DNA of 64,000 nt from Coprobacter secundus (GTDB taxonomy: Bacteria; Bacteroidota; Bacteroidia; Bacteroidales; Coprobacteraceae). This document shows, in pieces, positions 27,784 to 34,728 of this stretch. Location: assembly GCA_000803105.1 (NCBI GenBank), contig JTDA01000003.1, forward strand, positions 186,001 through 250,000. The letters are read 5' to 3'. Numbering within the stretch: position 1 is the stretch's first letter; every line of letters starts with the position of its first letter. The notes beneath the pieces are model-generated. The model saw only the letters and a program-made list of their open reading frames with translations, searched no databases and had not been told where the DNA came from. The position numbers and the translations under genes are program-made.

Positions 27784-28815
27784 TTATTTTACGGTAATTT
27801 TATGAGTAATTATAGTTCCGTCATTTGTATAAATGCGAACGACGTATAACCCGTCGGATAAAGTTGAAACATTGATGGTGTTTTCAACAGAAGTCATAGC
27901 CAATTTCCCGTCGATAGTATATAATTCTACTTTAGCAATGTTTGCACCATTAATGGTTATAATATCCGTTGCAGGATTCGGGGCAACAGTAATGCTTGCT
28001 ATTTCAGATTTTTCTATATTTACGCTTCCCGATGTAGATGCGATATAAGCATCGCCTTGGTGTCCGCTGAAGTCAATCGGAGTAATTTTAAAGGTGTAGT
28101 CCCCGGCTTCCGGCATAGCAAATTCCCAATGTTCCATTTCGAAGCATACTTCTTTGAATCCTTTAGATTCGTCTTCGATAACATAAAACCATTCACTGGC
28201 ATCATCTGAGGCTGTAAAATCGAAAGTGGCGACATTGCCTTTCATAGAAACGGTGGCACTTTCGATAACAGGAGCTTCCAGGTCATATTCATCGGCACTA
28301 TTTGCTTTTGTTATATCAAAAGGATGACGTTCTGCAGAGAACTGCCAGCGTCCGGACATAATTACCCACGGGCTAATCATTCTGACAGGGACAAATCCTT
28401 CTTTTTTGGCATAAGCGAAGTAATATGGGTCAGAGTCTGATTGGTCTGGCTGATGATAACGTTGTAGGATGATATCGGTTTTATCCCTGTCTTCCGGACA
28501 ACCTAAGTTGCTGACCAATTCCGTATTATTCCAGCATTGTAATTGACAGGCAAAGTCTTCAGAGCCAATACCTGCATAGCATTCGTCGGCATTCATAGAT
28601 ATCCATGCCCAGGTTGTATTATCAATGACTACAGCCTTTACATTAGTATGTCCATTACTCTTTGATGGGTCGGATGGTGCATCATTGTCTCGCATCTCCA
28701 GCTCTTGTAAAAAGATAGAGCCATGTGCTATTTCCTGAGCTTTTACGAGAGGAGAACAAACAAGAGAAAAGGCAGCTATCGCTACAGAATTTCTCAAAAA
28801 AGTAGATGTTTTCAT
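27784..28815 (-). CDS. Secreted Ig-like protein with T9SS sorting tail, twin B
   Basis: Function unknown; 343 residues. The architecture matches the gene at 26635: signal peptide (ending VKAQ, about 26), a first domain opening with HGSIFLQELEM, then DEYDLEAPVIESATV and an Ig-like domain with TFDFTASDDASEWFYVIED. It ends with the same T9SS sorting domain (VAPNPATDIITI, VELYTIDGKLAM, LSDGLYVVRI, final KITVK). The sorting tails are nearly identical while the first domains have diverged strongly, which suggests duplication followed by change in what is bound. It has extra cysteines and many Trp residues in the first domain. It starts 38 bp after the lipoprotein glycosidase at 28854. Confidence 0.6.
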   Translation of the reverse strand: MKTSTFLRNSVAIAAFSLVCSPLVKAQEIAHGSIFLQELEMRDNDAPSDPSKSNGHTNVKAVVIDNTTWAWISMNADECYAGIGSEDFACQLQCWNNTELVSNLGCPEDRDKTDIILQRYHQPDQSDSDPYYFAYAKKEGFVPVRMISPWVIMSGRWQFSAERHPFDITKANSADEYDLEAPVIESATVSMKGNVATFDFTASDDASEWFYVIEDESKGFKEVCFEMEHWEFAMPEAGDYTFKITPIDFSGHQGDAYIASTSGSVNIEKSEIASITVAPNPATDIITINGANIAKVELYTIDGKLAMTSVENTINVSTLSDGLYVVRIYTNDGTIITHKITVK

Positions 28816-28853
28816 ACACTAAATTTTAAGTTAAACAAAAAAGGATTATATAT

Positions 28854-30206
28854 TTATTTCTTGATTTCTAAGATAAAGGGGGTATCTCTCAGTGATAAAT
28901 CGATAGTAGATACATTTTGGTAATCATCTACCGCATCAGTTGCAAAGGTCGGATCATAAATATTTACTTGTTTGCAAGTTTCTCCGAGTGAAATTGTTAT
29001 CTTATCTTCACCTCCAGTGTAGCGTTCTCCCCAAACGATTAAATATAAATTCCCGTTACTCTTTTGTAATAGTAAGTCATGTACTGTTTCGGGGCAATCG
29101 GGGATAGTATAGTCCAAGGAAGATAACTTTTTGATTGGATTGGAATCATTCAGTATTGTTGTCAGATTATGTAAATAATGAGCTGAACGACGGGGGGTAT
29201 AATCTGGAGCATAGAATCCAAAAGTCTGATTTCCCTCTTCGTCAGTACGGTCACGTAGGAGATATACAGATGTATATGACCAGCCACGTTTGAATTGTGC
29301 AAGATAGAGATTTAATAAGATACGAGCTTGCATGTCTTCACTGATGAATTCGTTTTGTGTTAGTCCTGTTTCGGTTGTTACTCGAGGTAGAGATTCTAAA
29401 CCGGCTTCAGAATATCCGGTAAATTTTTTCATCCAGGTTTGGCCGTAATTTCCGATAAGTCCGTCCACTTTACAATCTGCATAAGGTGAAGATGCATTCC
29501 ATGTCTGATTGTCATGGATACCAGGCCAAGAAGGATGGGTCGAATAGTTGTGACAGTTTGCATAATCGGCATATTGGGTACCATCGGGCATTAATGTTCC
29601 CGCACTCTTCGGTATGGTCAGATATTGTAACCCGACATTGTCCCATTCGGCTCCGCTGGCACTGATTCCGAATACTGGGTAATCGGATAAAATTGAATCA
29701 TTCTTTACGGCAAGATAAAGATCTCGTTGCAGTTCTGCAACAGGAATCCAGGAAGAATCTCTACCACCAAAACGATTTTTATAATTTACACCCCAGTTAT
29801 TCGGTTCATTATTTCCTTCTATGGCTAATAAAGCTCCTATTTGAGCTAATCGTCGAGCATCCTTTATAATTCGTTCAATATCAGTTCCTCCGCTCATTAA
29901 TCCGTAGCTGAAACGAACACCTGCTTCGTCATGTAAGCGTTGATATACCAGTTTGTTGAAATAAGGAGTGCCTTCATATCCGCTGCGTATCCACCGGAAT
30001 CCACAATATTTTACACATTCGATGGTTTTATCTAAAGATTCACCTCTTGTATATATTGCTGTATTTATTCCTATGGAGTTTAAAAAGCTGTCTACAGGAA
30101 GTGCTCGGATACCGGTAATATTTTCAGAGGTGTGGTTTCTGTTACAGCTGAATAATATTATTATAGAGCATATTAGGAATAATCCTTGTCTGATTTCTCT
30201 CATCAT
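28854..30206 (-). CDS. Uncharacterised clan GH-A-like glycosidase, paralogue 4 (lipoprotein)
   Basis: Same family as 9140, closest to it around the acid/base (EGNNEPNNWG, Glu134); nucleophile candidate Glu279 in TTETG. FRWIRSGYEG (70-79) and HDNQTW are kept. The signal peptide ends in LFSC (Cys21), so it is a lipoprotein. The residues after Cys (NRNHTSEN) lack an acidic surface-export signal, so it may face the periplasm. 450 residues, no T9SS tail. It follows the copy at 30212 with a 5-bp gap, so the two are a tandem pair with tight translational linkage. The histidine region differs from the T9SS copies: CHNYSTHP against IHNYVTHP. Confidence 0.72.
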   Translation of the reverse strand: MMREIRQGLFLICSIIILFSCNRNHTSENITGIRALPVDSFLNSIGINTAIYTRGESLDKTIECVKYCGFRWIRSGYEGTPYFNKLVYQRLHDEAGVRFSYGLMSGGTDIERIIKDARRLAQIGALLAIEGNNEPNNWGVNYKNRFGGRDSSWIPVAELQRDLYLAVKNDSILSDYPVFGISASGAEWDNVGLQYLTIPKSAGTLMPDGTQYADYANCHNYSTHPSWPGIHDNQTWNASSPYADCKVDGLIGNYGQTWMKKFTGYSEAGLESLPRVTTETGLTQNEFISEDMQARILLNLYLAQFKRGWSYTSVYLLRDRTDEEGNQTFGFYAPDYTPRRSAHYLHNLTTILNDSNPIKKLSSLDYTIPDCPETVHDLLLQKSNGNLYLIVWGERYTGGEDKITISLGETCKQVNIYDPTFATDAVDDYQNVSTIDLSLRDTPFILEIKK

Positions 30207-30211
30207 ATTAT

Positions 30212-31579
30212 TTATTTTTCGATTTCCAGAATTGCGATATCTACTCCCATTTCTAAAGAAATAGAACCGGTGTTGTTGTGTGTAGAAATGGCTTCTGTGC
30301 CGATAGTCGGGTCATATACTTTCACCGAAGACATATTTTGGTCAAAAGAGATTGAGATATTGTTGGTACCTCCGGTATAACGTTCTCCCCATATTATTAG
30401 GTAATATTTCCCTGTTGTTTTTTGTAACAGTAAATGGTGTACCGTTTCCGGTTTTTTAGGGATTGAGTAGGTGAGTGTTCCTGCTGTTGTAGATTTATCC
30501 CGGTCATCGGCTAAGATTGTCGTAAAATTATGTATGTAGTGGGCTGCTTTACGGGCTACATATCCTGGAGCGTAGAAACCATAGGTTTGGTTTCCTCCTT
30601 CATCAATGCGGTCTCGTAAAATGTAGATAGAAGTATAGGCCCAGCCACGTTTGAACTGACTGAGATAAATATTTAAAAACATTCGTCCTTGCATGTCTTC
30701 ATCCACTCCGGTATGGATTGTTACTCCAGTTTCTGTTGAGACACGAGGCATGTTTACTACGGTTTCTTCGTCATATCCCAAAAATCCTTTAGCCCATGTT
30801 TTTACAAAATTTCCGTAAGGACCATCAAACGGGTTATCATTTCCGGGCGAAGAAGCCAGCCAAGTTTGGTTGTCTCGTAAGACATCATTATCTCCACCGA
30901 AGGCATAGTTATGACAGTTACCATAATCATAATACTGTGTTCCATCCGGCATCAGTGTTCCGGCTCCTTCAGGAATAGTCAGGTACTGTAACCCGACATT
31001 ATCATTTTCTGCACCGATGGTACTAATCCCAAACATAGGGTATTGGCTCATAACTGGGTCGGATTTTACCCGGGCATAAAAGTCTCGTTGGAATTTTGCT
31101 ACAGGGAGCCAGGAATTTTCACCTCCACCGGCTTCACCATCCCATATTATACCCCAATTATTAGGTTCATTCAAACTTTCAAAAGCAAGAAAAGCTCCCA
31201 TTTCATGCAATTTTCGGGCATCGGCCATAACTCGTGCAGTATCTGTCCCTCCACTGCCCATTCCGTATGAGAAAAGGACTCCCGTTTCGTCATGTAATTT
31301 TTGAAAAACTCCGTTATTGAAGAATGCAGTTCCTTCATATCCAGCTCGTACCCAACGGAATCCACAGTATTTTACACATTCGATAGTCTTGTCTAAGGTC
31401 TCTCCTCGGGTGTATATAGCCGTATTGATCCCGATTGAGTTCAGAAAATCATTTACAGGTTTAGCTGTTACTGTTTCGGTCAATTGTCCAGAAAAGTTAT
31501 CTGGTTTTAGTTCATCGTCACAAGCAGCTGTGAACATAACGATAGTACTTGTTAATATTCCTTGCAATATCTTTTTCAT
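30212..31579 (-). CDS. Uncharacterised clan GH-A-like glycosidase, paralogue 5 (surface lipoprotein)
   Basis: Same family; 455 residues. Acid/base candidate Glu138 in FESLNEPNNWG, nucleophile candidate Glu283 in STETG. The signal peptide ends in FTAAC (Cys20), followed at once by DDE. An acidic stretch just after the cysteine is the known surface lipoprotein export signal in Bacteroidota, so this copy is predicted at the cell surface. The loop after CHNY differs from all other copies (AFGGDNDVLRDNQTW, lacking the THP motif), which may change the substrate cleft. It is the first enzyme gene downstream of the SusCD and surface glycan-binding genes. Confidence 0.73.
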   Translation of the reverse strand: MKKILQGILTSTIVMFTAACDDELKPDNFSGQLTETVTAKPVNDFLNSIGINTAIYTRGETLDKTIECVKYCGFRWVRAGYEGTAFFNNGVFQKLHDETGVLFSYGMGSGGTDTARVMADARKLHEMGAFLAFESLNEPNNWGIIWDGEAGGGENSWLPVAKFQRDFYARVKSDPVMSQYPMFGISTIGAENDNVGLQYLTIPEGAGTLMPDGTQYYDYGNCHNYAFGGDNDVLRDNQTWLASSPGNDNPFDGPYGNFVKTWAKGFLGYDEETVVNMPRVSTETGVTIHTGVDEDMQGRMFLNIYLSQFKRGWAYTSIYILRDRIDEGGNQTYGFYAPGYVARKAAHYIHNFTTILADDRDKSTTAGTLTYSIPKKPETVHHLLLQKTTGKYYLIIWGERYTGGTNNISISFDQNMSSVKVYDPTIGTEAISTHNNTGSISLEMGVDIAILEIEK

Positions 31580-31612
31580 GTTGATACTTTTAAGATTTTA
31601 ATTTGACGGTCG

Positions 31613-31649
31613 GATAGGGAAGAGATAAAAAGAACATCTTTTCCCTATC
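31613..31649 (-). other. Intra-operon hairpin after the surface glycan-binding lipoprotein gene
   Basis: Perfect 9-bp arms GATAGGGAA (31613-31621) and TTCCCTATC (31641-31649) with a 19-nt loop, 10 bp after the stop codon at 31659. There is no T run on the minus strand. A processing or stability role would separate SusCD and binding-protein levels from enzyme levels. Confidence 0.45.
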
Positions 31650-31658
31650 ACACATCTT

Positions 31659-32939
31659 TTATTCTTCATTTAGTGCCCCGTATACATTAATTTCGCCAAC
31701 GGTTGTAGCAGCTTTGCTTGTAGAACCTTTTGTAGACTGGAACTTGAAGTAACGTCCAGTCGGATATTCTGTCAGTTCAAATTTTTGCATGTCAGCACTT
31801 TTGTTGTCAAATTCGAATGGTCCCCATTTCTCCCAATTCTGTCCGTCATTACTGGTATAAAATTCTATCTCAGTTTGGGCGACAGAACTTGAGCCCGGTC
31901 GGCGACAAGCTTCAAAACTACTCATGATGTATTCTTTGCCCATATCTACTGTTATGTGATGTGGATAAGAAGAAGTGGAGTTTGTCATCCAGAATGTATT
32001 TATGTCTCCGTCGATTGCTGATATAGCCTTTCCTTGGTCAGGATATTGTTCGTTTCCTACGGCTCTTTCACTACTAAAATCTACTACACTCCAACTTTCA
32101 TGTGCAATATTGTCAATTTTGATAATTACAACTTTTTGTGTGGAAGATAGCGCATCTCCACCAGCTCCATAGGTAGTAAGTGTTGTATTATAGATTCCTC
32201 CTTTACTGTAAGTGTGGACGGGGGAATATTCGTTAGAGGTAGTTCCATCTCCAAAATCCCAAGACCATGATAATGCGTTGGAGGATGTGTTAGTAAAAGT
32301 TACTTGTGTCCATTTTGTGTTATCGGCTTTAGAAGAAAAAGTCGGCTGGTGTATCAGAAATTTTGTATCTATCACGACTATAGCTGTTGCCATAGTAGAT
32401 TTGATTTCTCTGTCTGCACCTACAATGGCAATCCCTATCCCATATTTTTTATTTGGAGTGTTTGTCTTTAAGAAATCGAGGTCGACATTAAGATGAAATG
32501 TGCTTATATCAGTACCATCGGGGATAGATACAGTTTGGGGTATGGAATATTTATCAGCAGGTAATATCTCTACACTGTTATCTAATGTACCGTTTGCAAT
32601 AAGTGACTGGATTGTATCGGTATTGATTTCGATGGAAACATTTACTGAGCCTTTACGGTCAACTCCAGCACGATATACGCTTAAAGGTATTAACATTCGA
32701 TTATTTTCAATAGAGAAAGGTATTAATCGTCCGTTTGATGGCGAATGTTCAATGGGTGCCGGGACATTATCTATCGTTAGTATGCCTTCGTTGTATTGTG
32801 TAATAGGTAGATATACTGACTGTTCTGGATAGTCGCCATCTCCGATCTCATCATAGTTACAAGCTGTGAATGTCAGTAGGAACCCCCCAATACACGTTAA
32901 CAGGCCAGTCCTTATATTATAAAATCCTTTTCGTTTCAT
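31659..32939 (-). CDS. Surface glycan-binding lipoprotein candidate (DUF1735-like, PKD and F5/8C domains)
   Basis: Lipoprotein of 426 residues directly after the second SusD, the usual place of a SusE/SusF-type surface glycan-binding protein. The signal peptide ends at FTAC (Cys27) with the acidic stretch NYDEIGDGD behind it, which fits surface export. Domains in order: DUF1735-like sandwich (about 35-200), a PKD domain (about 205-285) with LSWSWDFGDGTTSNEYSPVH, and a discoidin F5/8 type C domain (about 290-422) with SAIDGDINTFW and YFKFQSTKG, similar to CBM32. No catalytic motif. Binding of the PUL glycan at the surface is the expected role, inferred from domains and position. Confidence 0.8.
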   Translation of the reverse strand: MKRKGFYNIRTGLLTCIGGFLLTFTACNYDEIGDGDYPEQSVYLPITQYNEGILTIDNVPAPIEHSPSNGRLIPFSIENNRMLIPLSVYRAGVDRKGSVNVSIEINTDTIQSLIANGTLDNSVEILPADKYSIPQTVSIPDGTDISTFHLNVDLDFLKTNTPNKKYGIGIAIVGADREIKSTMATAIVVIDTKFLIHQPTFSSKADNTKWTQVTFTNTSSNALSWSWDFGDGTTSNEYSPVHTYSKGGIYNTTLTTYGAGGDALSSTQKVVIIKIDNIAHESWSVVDFSSERAVGNEQYPDQGKAISAIDGDINTFWMTNSTSSYPHHITVDMGKEYIMSSFEACRRPGSSSVAQTEIEFYTSNDGQNWEKWGPFEFDNKSADMQKFELTEYPTGRYFKFQSTKGSTSKAATTVGEINVYGALNEE

Positions 32940-32982
32940 AATTGTATATAAAAATTAAGTTCTTATGTACTGTAAAATTGGT

Positions 32983-34704
32983 TTACCACATTGGGTTTTG
33001 GGGCCATGAAGTACCAACTATATTTAAATCTTTTTGTGGTATAGGGTAAAAATACATTCGGTTTTGGAATGTACGATTTTCTACATTGATGACGTTGTAT
33101 GAGAATGAAGACCCCGCCCGAGTTATTTCGACGCCTTTCAATGGCTTACCAAGTGTTTCGGGAGCAATCATCCATCGACGAACATCCCAGAAACGATGAT
33201 CTTCAAATGCTAACTCGATACGGCGTTCATGACGAATTCTTTCTCTTAATTCAGTTTGCCCTCCATCCATGACGGCCGGCATACCTACTGCAGTACGAGT
33301 ACGAACGGCATTTAATGCTTCACGAGCCGTCATTCCATATCCGTGAGGGTCATCCGGGCCATAAGCTTCGTTCATTGCTTCAGCATAATTTAGGTAAATT
33401 TCAGAAAGGCGTATAAGAATCCAGCTATGTACAGATGATTGATTTAATAATAAATCTACATCTGGGTCAATGTATTTTTTCAGATAGTAACCTGTGCGAG
33501 TTGCATGCATGACGCCTTTCCCATCACGACCTCCTGTCCAACATTCTACTGCTCGTCCTTTGAATTGTGTATTGTTTGTCAGAATTGTATATCCTAGTCT
33601 TGGATCTCGACCTGAGTATGGAGCTTTTGCATGTTCGGGATTGTTCCAGTCAAAGGGCGTTCCGTTGGCCATTTCATAATCATCTACCAGATTTCCACTT
33701 GGAGTAGTACCGCTGTTACCACCATCGTACCCGATAGGATAGTTATTTTTTTCGAAGGTATTATTTGCTCCATCTCTAAAACATAGAATGATTTCGTTGT
33801 TATTATATGTCCGGAATAATCCTGTATAATCTGTTGCAAAAGAATAATTGGCACTTGTCAGGTCAATAACTTTTTTGGCAGCTCGAGCTGCAGTATCCCA
33901 TTTTTCTGTTCTATCTCCTGTGAGGGAAATTAATTCAGGATGAGCAAACCCATTTGCCCAAGCAGGATTGTTATACAAGTCGCTGGCAGCATATAATAAT
34001 ACTCTGCTTTTCAGAGCCAAAGCTGCACCTTTTGTTGCGCGCCCTAAATCTCCGGGATCTGCATACACGGCAGGTAAGTTTTCTGCAGCGATTTCGCATT
34101 CTTTATCAATAAACTTAATGCACTCATCTAAAGATTTGCGGCCGAGTTTTGAATAGTCTGGGTTCATGCCCTGTACTTCTGTCATTAGAGGTACGCCTCC
34201 ATAGCGTTTTACTAATTCAAAATAAAAGAAAGCGCGTAAAAATCTGGCTTCAAATTCCCAGCGTTTCATATTTTCAACGTATAATTTGTACTGTTGTTGA
34301 ACTGACTCAGATTGGTCATACTTCAGATAGTCGAGATCTACTTGGTCTTTTTTCTGTAAGAAGTCATTTACTAAGTTTATTGCTTTGAAACAATTTCCCC
34401 AAGCTCCGTCCGGATTGTCGTTTGCATTCCAGTTGCCGGTATTGTACTTTTGTATGGTTGACGTTTCCAATGTATGCTCAGCTTCATCACATGCCGATGC
34501 CATCATGGCATTGTCTATATAATATAGACCGTTAGGCATATAGGCGTATATATTGTTTAGCAATGCACCGGTATTGTTATAGTCCCTAAGTATCTGTTCT
34601 TCGCTTTGATTTAGGTCTACTTCAGGGTCGAGCTTATCATTACAAGCAGTCAACATGCATATCGAAAATACGGTTGTTGCTATATATTTCCATCTATTTT
34701 TCAT
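32983..34704 (-). CDS. SusD-like nutrient-binding lipoprotein, pair 2
   Basis: Outer-membrane lipoprotein that caps its SusC partner and binds oligosaccharide. The lipobox is MLTAC with CNDKLDP after it. SusD features include the TPR-like helices with FEARFLRAFFYFELVKRYGGVP, and the C-terminal RHERRIELAFEDHRFWDVRRW motif. About 573 residues, normal for RagB/SusD. An upstream in-frame ATG exists at 34716, but Met5 (34704) begins a proper signal peptide. It lies 12-25 bp after the SusC stop codon and is translationally close to it. Confidence 0.95.
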   Translation of the reverse strand: MKNRWKYIATTVFSICMLTACNDKLDPEVDLNQSEEQILRDYNNTGALLNNIYAYMPNGLYYIDNAMMASACDEAEHTLETSTIQKYNTGNWNANDNPDGAWGNCFKAINLVNDFLQKKDQVDLDYLKYDQSESVQQQYKLYVENMKRWEFEARFLRAFFYFELVKRYGGVPLMTEVQGMNPDYSKLGRKSLDECIKFIDKECEIAAENLPAVYADPGDLGRATKGAALALKSRVLLYAASDLYNNPAWANGFAHPELISLTGDRTEKWDTAARAAKKVIDLTSANYSFATDYTGLFRTYNNNEIILCFRDGANNTFEKNNYPIGYDGGNSGTTPSGNLVDDYEMANGTPFDWNNPEHAKAPYSGRDPRLGYTILTNNTQFKGRAVECWTGGRDGKGVMHATRTGYYLKKYIDPDVDLLLNQSSVHSWILIRLSEIYLNYAEAMNEAYGPDDPHGYGMTAREALNAVRTRTAVGMPAVMDGGQTELRERIRHERRIELAFEDHRFWDVRRWMIAPETLGKPLKGVEITRAGSSFSYNVINVENRTFQNRMYFYPIPQKDLNIVGTSWPQNPMW

Positions 34705-34728
34705 AAGTATATCCATTTTTAGTCAATA

